Below the pieces are notes generated by a model. The model worked only from the letters and a program-made list of their open reading frames with translations. It ran no database searches and was not told the origin of the DNA. Shown here piece by piece: positions 12,716 through 22,138 of a DNA stretch of 64,000 nt (its first letter is position 1; each line of letters begins with the position of its first letter). Both the position numbers and the translations under genes were made by a program. The stretch is from contig CALYMY010000060.1 in NCBI GenBank assembly GCA_944548615.1, positions 1-64,000 on the forward strand, given 5' to 3'. The DNA is from Micropterix aruncella. Lineage: Eukaryota; Arthropoda; Insecta; Lepidoptera; Micropterigidae.

Positions 12716-13790
12716 TTTTGGCCCGAAGCACTCGCCTGGGAAGGTCGTCGTTTCAGCGCGGCGGTCGGTTTTTGCCTCGCGGCGATTACCGGCCGCCGGA
12801 GCTCATTTCACGACTTCGAAGTGGCCTACCTACATCTACGAATAAAATATAAAAGTCAAAGTCATCTTTAGAAATTATAACTAGAATCAAGTGCGGCGCA
12901 GGCAAAGCATTCCAGCGTGATCTCCACATCCTATTTGGGGCAAGTAGATTATATTCTCATTTTCGGTTTTTTTAAAGTAAAATTCAATTTCTTTTATTCT
13001 AACTTGCAATACCACGATCGTGCAATACTTTTAGTCCTTCAGACCCGTCTTGCACGACATATACGTGCTAACCCGTTTTTCTGAATATAGGAATCCGTAG
13101 TTTCGAATATAGGATCAACGATAGACACCGCCAATAAATCTAAAATCATTTCGGCGATCTCTACTTAAAATGTAGGCTGTAAAAATACATAAATATAATT
13201 AAAATCCACGTTAGACAATCTTGGGATTAAAACGTGGCGAAGTCAGAGTGGCATTGAGTTCTTCCCGAGGCAATTAAAAATCAGATAAATTAATAAAATA
13301 GCTTATGAAGTAAAATACCAAATTATATATAAATATAAATGCAAGTCATCGTCAGGGAATACGTAATATTTCCAAATTTAAATATCAGGGAAAATGATAG
13401 AGCAAAAGACTACCGTCGTTTACGATAGTTGAAAGTGCAGCGTACCCGACACTAAAATTGCCAAATCATTGTAGGGCAAAAAATAGGAAAAACCAGTTAC
13501 GAATAATGCTCATCGAAACGCGGGTAAAATGTAATAATTGTAACGTACGCTCGTAAAATCTCGCAAGGCCTTCGACGATCGACGGATTAAAATTAAGTTT
13601 CATAAATAATATAAATATTCAATATCACACATATAGTTTCGGGAAATGTCTTCGCAACAGGTTATAGAAAAATAAATAGTAAATTTGGGTCGAAAAAGTA
13701 TCTTTTATTTTACTCATAATCATCTCAATATCAGAATAATTTCAATTTTAATATCATCATATATCATATATTTCATTTTCATTTTTTTCA

Positions 13791-13798
13791 TATAAATA
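13791..13798 (+). promoter_or_regulatory. Candidate LTR TATA box (TATAAATA)
   Basis: TATAAATA is a good TATA match and lies upstream of the AATAAA at 14366, the order expected for U3 promoter and R-located poly(A) signal. A second match, TATATAAA at 14401-14408, lies downstream of that AATAAA and is less easily reconciled. The region is very AT-rich, so chance matches are likely. Confidence 0.25.
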
Positions 13799-14008
13799 AA
13801 ATAGAATAAAAAAACCATAAAAGGAAAGGATTGGTTGAGATACATTTATAAGATATCAAAATCAGTTTCCATTATTATTTGGGAAAATTCATTAAATTCA
13901 GAATTCTTTACTAAGGAAAATAAAGCACACTTATTTATGTTACAAGTTAATTTTGCGCATATTCCAGCAAGATTTAATTTAAATTAACCGAATCCGCCGT
14001 CGCGTCCG

Positions 14009-14110
14009 CGCCATCTAGCGGCGAAACGCGGGCATTAGTAGCACAATGCAGGTTGAGCAAAATGATGTCAATCTTTGCTAAGTAACTCGCCGCGCCACCG
14101 CTAGAGGGCG
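14009..14110. promoter_or_regulatory. Pair of inverted CTCF-like motifs in the LTR
   Basis: CCGCTAGAGGGCG at 14098-14110 (+) and CCGCTAGATGGCG on the minus strand at 14009-14021 each match 12 of 13 positions of the CTCF core as I recall it (CCASYAGRKGGCR). They differ from each other by one base and point away from each other. The 3' LTR carries the same pair at 25215-25227 and 25304-25316. Binding is untested. Drosophila gypsy carries an insulator, though of a different (Su(Hw)) type. Confidence 0.3.
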
Positions 14111-14365
14111 TTCGAACGAGAATAATAATATATTATTTAGTAAGGAAAATGGTTCAAGTAATTTAGCAATTCAATATCCATAAAAGGCCGTTCATCCCAT
14201 AGGGATGCTCATCTTACCGTAGACTGGGTCACTAAGGGATTCTAAATACCCCCGTGCCTGAGATGGACTGAGCGAACCGACGCAAATCCCGACGCAGCCT
14301 ACATACCCCTGCCCCAGAAGAATTCTAAACGGTGGAAGGACTCTGGCACTTGTTCATAGATCCGA

Positions 14366-14371
14366 AATAAA
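14366..14371 (+). promoter_or_regulatory. Candidate poly(A) signal AATAAA in 5' LTR
   Basis: AATAAA is followed within a few bases by a pyrimidine-rich CTTCTTCTTCTTCC tract. The 3' LTR copy at 25572-25577 would be the functional one. AATAAA is common in this AT-rich LTR, so the choice is tentative. Confidence 0.3.
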
Positions 14372-14510
14372 TCTTCTTCTTCTTCCGGGCTGGCGCCCAC
14401 TATATAAACAAATCTTTCCATATCGTCCGGAAGTATATTGGTAAAATAATAATATTGTAATCTATAAAATTAACTGATATATTAAAAAATTATTCGGGTC
14501 TCATGACAAA

Positions 14511-14846
14511 TTGGCGAGCCAACGGGGGCTAATTTTTTTTTCAAACATTCCAAACAGTATTCTTTTTCAAAACAATTTTATCTTCTGTTTGACTAAATGA
14601 CCAAGTTGGACGCTTGACAAAATTGGCTTCCAACTTGGGGCTTATAGATCTTTTCATAATAATTTTTTTTACAAACAATTTTTTCAAAATAATTTATCTT
14701 TTGATTTAAAGCGATCACGCTGGTCGCCTACAAATTGGGCCCAACGCGATGCATAAATTTTCTTTCCATAACTGTCAAACAATTTTTTTTTTTCTCAAAC
14801 TAATACATACAATTTATTTTTTTAATTTTTTTCATAACAACTGTTT
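14511..14846 (+). repeat. Three diverged 112-bp tandem units, each headed by a PBS-like motif
   Basis: TTGGCGAGCCAAC (14511), TTGGCTTCCAAC (14623) and TTGGGCCCAAC (14735) begin at exactly 112-bp intervals. Each is preceded by a similar ACAAA or ACAAAA and followed by T-rich sequence with CAAAC/CAAAA blocks; 14563-14590 resembles 14679-14706. The first copy is the genuine PBS at the LTR edge. Similarity is clear at the heads and looser in the bodies. The end of the third unit is set by the period, not by a visible boundary. Confidence 0.6.
14512..14529 (+). promoter_or_regulatory. Primer binding site (minus-strand DNA priming)
   Basis: TGGCGAGCCAACGGGGGC begins 3 nt after the 5' LTR. The leading TGG would pair with the CCA end of a host tRNA, as in nearly all LTR retrotransposons. 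The tRNA cannot be named without a tRNA set from the host. Confidence 0.75.
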
Positions 14847-15952
14847 TTTACTACAACAATATTTCCCGCCCTCCCACCCTTTCTTTCTTATATATCGCAA
14901 CTTTTCAAAATATTAATATATTACTGTTGCGAAACTATTATTAAATATTTATTATTATTTTTATACAGGCAACGAACTTGGTACTAATTAATTTTTTAAA
15001 ATATAAATTAAACACAACACACACGTACACGTTTACACACCGGCACGCCCTTAAAAACTTGTATTTATAAAATTTTCATAAAATATTTATAAATACAAGT
15101 TTCATATAACATCTCTAATAAATGATTCAGTTTTAGCTTTTATAAACGAAAGATAAACATTGCGTCAACTATAATAATAGCAAAAATTTCTCTGTTCTCA
15201 TATAAAATTGCAAGCACTTATACATTGACATGGAATACCTAGCGTCGCAAGTGAACCATAAGGAACTCTAACAAATGTGAAAACTAGAAATACGTACGAA
15301 CACTACTGTGTGCGTCGAACAGTACATGGGCTTTAGGCACTTAGGAAAATTACGATTACAGGAAGTTTAATATATCTGATAGTGACAAAATAAATAAATG
15401 AATGAGAAACAAAACACTGCAAACAAAAACGTAAAGAAAGGAATAAACTTTAGGAAAAACGAAACAAACTAATTTCGAAAAATAATAATATTAAATTATG
15501 GTAACAAGGAACTACACTTAGAGGTGCACACGAATACAGGGTGTCAAAAAAATAATACACGCAGTAAAATTTAAAACTTACTTAACCTCATGCAAATTTA
15601 AATAACATATAATAACTTAGAATCAACACTTAGAAATATACCCTGATATACAGGGTGGTTCAAAAAAAAAAAATTTTTTCCTTTTAATAAATTTTAATTT
15701 TGTTTTTTTTTCTCTTTAACTTGTATTTCTTTCATGTGAATCATCTTCTAGCTTTAACACTTAAATATGTACTAATAATTTTCAGCATTCACCTTACACA
15801 CTTGAAATTTTTAAATTGTATCTAACACACGACTTCACACTGTTCAACTATAACAAGATTTGAATTTAATTTCTTTTTTCTTCTCAAAACACTTACACAC
15901 ATAAATTTGGTAAGTGGTTGACACATTGAGCATATCGGGAAGCAATCGCAAA

Positions 15953-16165
15953 ATGGCACCCAGGAAAACAAAAACGGCAGCTAGATCACGACGTCAACAG
16001 TCACCGGAAAATATACGCGAGGAAACCAATATGAAAAACAAATTTCGGAACAACGGGGAAAACAAGACTTTGAAAATCCAACTCACGGTAATATCTCAAG
16101 ACTGGAAGAATCAATTCATTACGAAAAAACGAATAATTCGAGGATCTACGCCACTTCGGAAATAA
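15953..16165 (+). CDS. gag: Probable gag N-terminus (70 codons, out of frame with main gag)
   Basis: The first plausible ATG before gag is at 15953 (context AAAATGG). It opens a 70-codon frame beginning MAPRKTKTAARSRRQQSPEN, a basic start of the kind common in insect gypsy Gag proteins (family impression, not a search result). This frame stops at 16165, while the frame encoding the recognised Gag has no ATG between its last upstream stop (15982-15984) and the capsid-like region. A -1 change of frame between about 15985 and 16165 would join them; A-runs at 16033-16037 and 16134-16139 are candidate sites. Alternatives are a separate leader peptide, a short intron, non-AUG initiation of gag, or a sequence error. 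The break is described, not repaired. Confidence 0.5.
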   Translation: MAPRKTKTAARSRRQQSPENIREETNMKNKFRNNGENKTLKIQLTVISQDWKNQFITKKRIIRGSTPLRK

Positions 16166-17220
16166 ACAGCGAAGATGAGGATTTATATACCAGGAAAAAC
16201 AGCAACAAAACGCCAGATGCAGCAGCGGAATCGGGAATCTTCGAAACCTCGAACAGTGGAAAGCACAAGATTACACCCAGCTTATACAAATGGAATTTGA
16301 AGTTTGATGGCAGCACACCTGTCTTGGACTTCATCGACGCGATAGAGGACAAAGTTCAATCAAGGGGAGTTTCGGAAAAGGAACTAATACAGGGATTCTC
16401 CGACCTTCTCGAAGGATCATCACTCTTCTGGTTCAGAAGCATAAGACATCACGCAACATCCTGGAAAATTCTGAAGAACGCGCTGATAAACAAATATGAG
16501 CAATTGAATTACCAAACACGTCTGGAAAATAAAATGCGGAACACGAAACAAAACATTGGAGAAACGATGAACGATTTCGTCACCCGAATTGACAGCATCA
16601 ACAGCAGATTGTCGCCGAAATTGAGAGACAGCACTATTCTGGAGATTATAAAATTGAACGTGCTACCGCTATACCACACACTGCTAGGGACCACCAGACT
16701 GGAAGGGATAGGAAACTTATTGGACGTAGCCAAAAACTTCGAGCAGTACGCGCTAGAGCCAACAACTACAGCATCGAGCACCACCCAACATCGCCAAAAT
16801 CCCTCAGGAAAAATACACAGTAAGGCCCAAATAGCAGCAATGGAGGAGAGCGACGAATACATCAACAACGAACAGATGGAGATAGCGGAAATTCCCCAAG
16901 GCAACTACTACAGACCACGTCATGTGACACCGCCACAGCAGCACAACAGGCCCACGTATGCTAGGCCATCGTTCGCTACACAACGACCACAAATCCACGA
17001 GAGGCACTACCAAAACCCCCCTCAGCAACAGAAATTTTGCAGAAAATGCGACACACAAGGTCACACGTACAAAGAATGTCAACGCTATCCGATACCTATC
17101 TGCTTCAAATGCAAGCTGCAGAACGTCTACACCCATTCATGCACTAGATGCAACAACCCTCCGCCACCGCCACATGAAAATCAGCCAAAAAACGCGTTTG
17201 GCCACGGGAACCGGAGTTAG
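15985..17220 (+). CDS. gag: Gag polyprotein, main frame (capsid-like region and zinc knuckles)
   Basis: Open from 15985, after a stop at 15982-15984, to the TAG at 17218-17220: 411 codons. It has no ATG in its first 100 codons, so its start is unresolved (see 15953-16165). The middle, from about 16297, looks like a retrotransposon Gag capsid: helical, with FDGSTPVLDFIDAIED and later LLEGSSLFWFRS. The C-terminal part is rich in P, Q and H and carries a CX2CX4HX4C zinc knuckle (C352, C355, H360, C365; 17038-17079), then an unusual Cys/His cluster CX2CX7HXCX2C (C373-C389; 17101-17151). Zinc knuckles bind the RNA genome during particle assembly. The last 43 bp overlap the protease frame and contain the frameshift signal. 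Confidence 0.85.
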   Translation: MTTSTVTGKYTRGNQYEKQISEQRGKQDFENPTHGNISRLEESIHYEKTNNSRIYATSEINSEDEDLYTRKNSNKTPDAAAESGIFETSNSGKHKITPSLYKWNLKFDGSTPVLDFIDAIEDKVQSRGVSEKELIQGFSDLLEGSSLFWFRSIRHHATSWKILKNALINKYEQLNYQTRLENKMRNTKQNIGETMNDFVTRIDSINSRLSPKLRDSTILEIIKLNVLPLYHTLLGTTRLEGIGNLLDVAKNFEQYALEPTTTASSTTQHRQNPSGKIHSKAQIAAMEESDEYINNEQMEIAEIPQGNYYRPRHVTPPQQHNRPTYARPSFATQRPQIHERHYQNPPQQQKFCRKCDTQGHTYKECQRYPIPICFKCKLQNVYTHSCTRCNNPPPPPHENQPKNAFGHGNRS

Positions 17221-17756
17221 ACAGAGCCGCTACCGTGGAAAACTTTACTTTGTCAACAAAAACACAAGATTACGACGTGCGCCCACATGCAAATATTTCC
17301 ATCCTCGGAAAAACGTACAAAGGATTGGTGGACACGGGCTGCGCGATATGTATACTTGGAGGACAAACACACAGCCGTTTCACGTCAATCAAAAAAAAGG
17401 CTATGCACCCGGAAAACCGCATAACAACGGCGGATGGAGCTGGACAACGGATACTCGGCTCAGTAACACTGCCAGTAGTATACAAGGGAAGAAGAGAGAA
17501 CATAAACTTCATCATCTGCCCAACAATAAAAAAGGACATCATCTTGGGAATCGAATTCATCAGCCGATTCGGCGTGAAAATTTCCGTCAACGAGGAAAAG
17601 GACATACAGCTCGCGGAACTAAGTCATACAATAGGACGACAGATAATCAACGTAGACGATTTGACGCCACATCAATTACGACGCCTAGAAGAAGTCAAAA
17701 AAAATTATACGAAGATATCTCCTTTGAAAAGGTGGGGCTGGGAAGGACTCACTTGA
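17178..17756 (+). CDS. pro: Aspartic protease frame (pro)
   Basis: Frame +3 opens after a stop at 17175-17177 and ends at TGA 17754-17756. The aspartic protease core is clear: GLVDTGCAICILG with the catalytic DTG at 17331-17339, then the hydrophobic IILGIEFISRFG that closes the family fold. It would cut Gag and Gag-Pol into mature parts. It has no convincing own start: the first start-like codon is a GTG at 17235, so it is best made by -1 frameshifting from gag at 17187-17193. The RT frame is -1 to this one, and the stop at 17754 falls just before the conserved RT N-terminal region. A shift or a single-base deletion near 17697-17705 is needed to reach RT. Confidence 0.85.
   Translation, partial: KSAKKRVWPREPELDRAATVENFTLSTKTQDYDVRPHANISILGKTYKGLVDTGCAICILGGQTHSRFTSIKKKAMHPENRITTADGAGQRILGSVTLPVVYKGRRENINFIICPTIKKDIILGIEFISRFGVKISVNEEKDIQLAELSHTIGRQIINVDDLTPHQLRRLEEVKKNYTKISPLKRWGWEGLT
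17187..17238 (+). promoter_or_regulatory. Programmed -1 ribosomal frameshift signal (gag to pro)
   Basis: Slippery heptamer A AAA AAC at 17187-17193, in the correct gag phase (codons AAA 17188-17190 and AAC 17191-17193). After an 8-nt spacer, CCACGG (17202-17207) pairs perfectly with CCGTGG (17233-17238); a short inner CGG/CCG pair (17212-17214 with 17227-17229) is possible. The heptamer lies 24 nt upstream of the gag stop codon and inside the 43-bp overlap with the protease frame, and slipping back one base enters that frame. Heptamer, spacer and stem all fit the established retroviral -1 frameshift design. Confidence 0.85.
17697..17705 (+). other. Frame change between protease and RT at an A8 run
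   Basis: The protease frame is convincing up to about 17700 and the RT frame from about 17715, one base back. An A8 run at 17697-17704 followed by T gives A AAA AAT in protease phase, which fits the general slippery pattern, but only a weak hairpin follows (CCTT/AAGG near 17721-17732). It could be a second recoding site, a one-base loss from an A-run in this copy, or an assembly error. Confidence 0.5.
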
Positions 17757-20449
17757 TCGAACACAAAATCGTAACCACCGGAGACCCGATCAGACAAAAA
17801 CCATACCTCCTAGCGCCGGAAAAGGACAAGTTAGTAAAAAAGGAAATAGACGAAATGCTTAAATTAGGGGTAATTACGCCAATCAAATCGCCGTGGTGCA
17901 GCCCAATATTGGTCGTCAATAAAAAAGACGGAACGCCCAGAGTATGTCTAGACTCCAGAAAGTTAAATGAGGTCACAATAAAAAACCATTACCCCATGGC
18001 ATCGGCCCAACGAATCCTCGATAATCTTGGAAATTCAAAATACCTAACATCGATTGACCTGTCAAAAGCCTTCTGGCAAATTCCCATGGAAAAATCGTCA
18101 ATTCAGAAAACCGCCTTCGCCGTGCCCGGAAAAGGCATGTACGCATTTGTACGCATGCCCTTTGGTACATGCAACTCGTCATCAGATCTCGCAGCGTTAA
18201 TGGACCGAATTTTCGGACCGGAATACGACAGCAAAGTATTCGCGTATGCAGACGACCTAATAATAGCCTCCGCCACATATGACGAACATATCGACACATT
18301 AGTAAGAGTCAGAGACAACCTGAAAGAGGCCGGCTTAACAAAAAATCTCAAAAAATGCGAATTTTGTAGGCCGGAACTTATATACCTCGGATATGTAGTA
18401 GACGGGCAAGGTCTGAGAACGGACCCTGGAAAAATTGAATGTGTAAGAGATTTCCCAAGACCAAATAGCGTGAAACGTGTAAGAAGCTTCCTCGGTCTCT
18501 GCGGCTACTACCGACGCTTCGTAAAAGAATACTCAAAAATAGCAGCACCTTTATGCAAGCTCACAGGAGGAAAGAAAGGCGTCAAAGTAAATTTCGAATG
18601 GAACGAAGAGGCAGAAAAATCTTTCAACACACTCAAGGAAGCGCTAATATCGGCCCCCATACTAAGATGTCCGGATTTCACCAAGAAATTTACCATAAGT
18701 TGCGATGCAAGTGACATAGCCGTAGGCGCAGCACTCACCCAATATTCGGAAGAAGAGGAAATGGACTTGCCAATTTCATACTTTTCGCGCACACTGAGCA
18801 AAGCAGAGAGCAACTTTTCAGTTACAGAGAAAGAGCTCCTGGCAGTTTTGAGAGCAGTCCTTCATTACAGGACATATGTAGAAGGTTCCAGGTTCAAAGT
18901 AATAACTGATCACAGCAGCTTAAGGTGGCTGACAAATCTCACCAACCCCACAGGTCGTCTGGCGAGATGGAGCACCCTGCTTTCGCAATTCGACATGGAA
19001 ATCGTGCATAAAAAAGGCAGTCTGAACGTGGTAGCGGACGCACTGTCAAGAATCCCATGCATGGAAATGTCCACGAAAGTCACGAAAGATGATTGGTACG
19101 ATCGGATGTACAAAACCGTAGAAAAAGAACCTTATACAGCCACGGAATACAGAATTGAGGAGGAAAAACTATACAAATACTTTCCCCCCAAAAAAGGTGA
19201 GAACCTCCGAAATGCGTGGAGACTGGTACTCAAATATGCTGACAGAAAATCGGCGATAAAAGACATCCATGAAGGGGAGTTTGCTGTACATTTTGGCATT
19301 TTCAAAACCCTGAGAAAGTTACAAACATATTATTATTGGCCCGGAATGCAAAAGGAAGTCAAGGCATATGTCAAAAATTGCGATACTTGTAAAGCATACA
19401 AGATAAAGACAGGACCTGCACATGGGCTCATGGTGACTCCAAAAACAGTGAACACTCCAATGCATACGATCAGTATAGATCTGGTGGGACCCATGCCAAG
19501 ATCACTGAGCGGCTTCACCTATATACTCTCTGTGATCGATTTATTTACAAAATTTTGTTGGCTATTCCCGTTAAGAAAAGCCACCTCAGCCAATATTATC
19601 AAACACCTAGAAAATAACGTATTTCTGGCGTACGGAACACCTGCGGTAATAACGTTAGACAACGCATCATATTTTAGGTCAAAAGCATTCAAAAATTTTA
19701 CGGAAAAATATAAAATCCCAAAATTATTCTATGGATGCGTATATGCTCCTCAATCGAACGCAGTCGAACGTTATAATCAAACTATAGAAACGAGTTTATC
19801 AATTCTAGCAGGAAAAGATCAAAGATCATGGGATAAACATTTATCTTTAATCCAAAACGCGTTAAATAATCATCAAAATCTGGCAACAGGCTTTACCCCA
19901 TCATACCTTATGTACGCTCGTGAACCAATGGTTGATGGCCGCTACCATAAAATGTTTAGTTTCATTCCAAAAGATAAATCCAAAATAGCAATAGACAGTC
20001 CACAGGAATTCGCAAAAGGACTCGAGACGCTCGCGGACGCATATGACGTCGTGCGGGAAAGACTCATGGAAGCTTTCAAAAATAACGCCTCAAAATATAA
20101 CCTGAGGAGAAAGCACGTCGAATTCTCAGTCGGTGATTTCGTATGGGCGAAAAATCACATGCAATCGCGAAAAGCAGAGTTTTTCTCAAACAAACTAGCG
20201 CCCAGATATTCAAAATGCAAAATCATCGCGAAAAAGTCCCCCATAGCCTATGTATTGGTTGACGAACACGGCAAAAATCGTGGGACGTACCACATAAAAG
20301 ACCTGTGTAAAAATGAGGGTCACAAAAAAATACGCAGAACATTTCACATTGCAAATAACATTCGCATAATATCCACATGTAATCCGGAATATGCGCAATC
20401 ACAAAAAGCAACGACTATATTGGGTACACCGAGAGATAGTTGCAAGTGA
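17699..20449 (+). CDS. pol: Pol: reverse transcriptase, RNase H, integrase
   Basis: About 916 codons to the TGA at 20447-20449. The frame is open back to at least 16958, but that part overlaps gag and protease and is not protein-like. Residues below are numbered from 16958. RT: D367 in LTSIDLSKAF and the YADD box with D432-D433; PFGTCN at 401-406. RNase H: D583, E624/E626, D651, D694. Integrase: zinc finger H771, H778, C808, C811; catalytic D841, D901 and E937, with the usual 35 residues between the last two; GPY/F-like C-terminus at about 1078-1100 (KLAPRYSKCKI). All catalytic residues are present and no internal stop is seen. The proteins copy the RNA into DNA and insert it. The true N-terminus depends on the frame change at 17697-17705. 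Confidence 0.93.
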   Translation, partial: KKLYEDISFEKVGLGRTHLIEHKIVTTGDPIRQKPYLLAPEKDKLVKKEIDEMLKLGVITPIKSPWCSPILVVNKKDGTPRVCLDSRKLNEVTIKNHYPMASAQRILDNLGNSKYLTSIDLSKAFWQIPMEKSSIQKTAFAVPGKGMYAFVRMPFGTCNSSSDLAALMDRIFGPEYDSKVFAYADDLIIASATYDEHIDTLVRVRDNLKEAGLTKNLKKCEFCRPELIYLGYVVDGQGLRTDPGKIECVRDFPRPNSVKRVRSFLGLCGYYRRFVKEYSKIAAPLCKLTGGKKGVKVNFEWNEEAEKSFNTLKEALISAPILRCPDFTKKFTISCDASDIAVGAALTQYSEEEEMDLPISYFSRTLSKAESNFSVTEKELLAVLRAVLHYRTYVEGSRFKVITDHSSLRWLTNLTNPTGRLARWSTLLSQFDMEIVHKKGSLNVVADALSRIPCMEMSTKVTKDDWYDRMYKTVEKEPYTATEYRIEEEKLYKYFPPKKGENLRNAWRLVLKYADRKSAIKDIHEGEFAVHFGIFKTLRKLQTYYYWPGMQKEVKAYVKNCDTCKAYKIKTGPAHGLMVTPKTVNTPMHTISIDLVGPMPRSLSGFTYILSVIDLFTKFCWLFPLRKATSANIIKHLENNVFLAYGTPAVITLDNASYFRSKAFKNFTEKYKIPKLFYGCVYAPQSNAVERYNQTIETSLSILAGKDQRSWDKHLSLIQNALNNHQNLATGFTPSYLMYAREPMVDGRYHKMFSFIPKDKSKIAIDSPQEFAKGLETLADAYDVVRERLMEAFKNNASKYNLRRKHVEFSVGDFVWAKNHMQSRKAEFFSNKLAPRYSKCKIIAKKSPIAYVLVDEHGKNRGTYHIKDLCKNEGHKKIRRTFHIANNIRIISTCNPEYAQSQKATTILGTPRDSCK

Positions 20450-22118
20450 AAAGTAAAAGAAAAAATATAAAAACAGAGCAAAAATACAAAATATTAAGTA
20501 AATAAATGTAACAGATAAAGTATATAAGTATTCGATACAAGTATTCATGGCTAAAAAAAAATAATAAGCACACATAAAAAAAAAAGTAACAGACACATAA
20601 GGGCGTAGCATGATAAAAATAAAAACACATACAACACTAAATTTTCAATAAGTAAAATAAATAAATATATAATTTCACATACAATAGATAACATCATTAA
20701 AAAAAAAAAAAAAATTTTTTTTTAAATAAAAAAAAATTTTTTTCTTAACATCTTATCCGGCTAAGAACCCGGATTGTCTAAAAAAAAATAGGGAGAAAGA
20801 ATAGTACCAAGTTTCGCGTCAAAATATATTTATATAAAATATCATATATATGTATATATCTAACATATAATATAGTAAAAAGGAGCCATGCGGATAAGTC
20901 TAAGGATTGAGATACTTCTATACCTATCATTTTATACTATATATTTGCTTATAAGCAAAATCAGAAGGGTTCGGTGATCTAACCCTGCTCATGGAGTAAA
21001 AACACCTGGGTGCTTGATACCCGTCTATGGTAAACATCACCTGACAGGTAGAATTAAAATTTACTTTGATCAGCTCTGAAGGATACAAATTATTTTATAG
21101 TATTATATTTTAAATAGAGTATACCGGACGTTAAGCCGTTCGCGTTCAAATTAAAATTGTTCACGGACAAGTCCTAAATTCATTTATGAATAAACTCTAC
21201 TATTATTATTTATTTCTACTATTATGTAATTACATGGCAAAAACTGCTGACATTTCTAATTAGCGACTAGAAGGCTCACGATAAAAAAAACCATTGTATA
21301 TTACAACATATAGCTACAGAAAGATCTCATCCGATCCTGAATTTATCAGGACATGGAATATATTTCCATACCATGAATTGTTTTTATTGTCTTTTTTCTT
21401 CAAAAAAGACTTATAGATTTTCCGTTATGTCCCGCTGAAACGCTGCTCAAAAATTAGTTTGTCCATAAACGCTCATAGTTAGTAGCGAATTAATCTTAGC
21501 TGAACACGTAATTTCTGATGGAGTGTACAATACTGTAGAGAAGAGTCAATTTGTACTGTCAAGAATTGGTAAAAATAATAAATACAAGGCAGACAGTTTT
21601 AGGTATGAAAGGTTAAACATAAATAGGGCTTTGAACGGAGAGGTAAGAAAGTAGAATGAATGAGCCCATGAAAGAGAAAAACTTAAGCTAAATATTGAAA
21701 ATTTTATCATTCACACTCAAGACAACAATAATAACATCTCAGTAAAATATATGTTCAACACAAACATTAAATTCGGAAGGCTTAAAAACCTGATAAGTTA
21801 AATAAATTCTTGCCGAACAAGGTATATAAGATTTACTATTAACCTACTACTACTAGAGTAAATTACGTAGTTAATATGCGCTTTAGATCGCAGAACAGTC
21901 ACCATATATAGTATCATAAAAAAAAATTTTTTTTAAAAAAAAAATCTAAAGATTTCCCATATTTTTCTATTAAATTAAAGACTATAGTGTCCACGCTTCC
22001 GCATGAATTAAAATTATGTGGATCGACGTCTATTATTGTTTCAACAGAGACTGGTCACCAATATATAGTTCATTTCTATACAAAAAAACTTATAAATATT
22101 TTTAAAAAGGGAAATCTC

Positions 22119-22138
22119 ATATATATATATATATATAT
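22119..22138. repeat. (AT)10 microsatellite
   Basis: Uninterrupted AT dinucleotide repeat inside the AT-rich region after pol. Confidence 0.9.

Larger units (their letters stand above)
12538..14508 (+). repeat. 5' LTR (1,971 bp)
   Basis: Begins TGTAATGG and ends TCATGACA. It is identical, base for base by eye, to 23744-25714 (constant offset 11,206). It starts with a hairpin: GTAATGG at 12539-12545 pairs with CCATTAC at 12554-12560. Other inverted repeats include an 11-bp stem followed by T10 (12663-12715) and CCACGTT/AACGTGG near 13205-13237. The sequence is AT-rich except for GC-rich patches near 12720-12800 and 13990-14120. U3, R and U5 limits cannot be fixed without transcript data. Confidence 0.97.
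14509..15952 (+). other. Untranslated leader between 5' LTR and gag
   Basis: About 1.4 kb of AT-rich sequence with no supported gene. It contains the primer binding site and its diverged repeats (14511-14846), several T-runs, a CA-rich stretch near 15008-15045, and a small inverted repeat ACCCTG/CAGGGT near 15641-15657. Packaging signals would be expected here but cannot be recognised by eye. Confidence 0.7.

Noticed and set aside
15641..15672. ACCCTG/CAGGGT palindrome as the end of a small DNA transposon
   Set aside because: A similar CAGGGTG occurs near 15537, but there is no matching terminal pair, target duplication or internal structure to define an element.
16958..17698. Upstream extension of the pol frame as protein
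   Set aside because: It is open but overlaps the convincing gag and protease frames and has no domain signature. Openness is explained by the A- and C-rich, T-poor sequence.
16509..20411. Minus-strand and out-of-frame ORFs across gag-pol
   Set aside because: They are shadows of the gag-pol coding strand without recognised domains.
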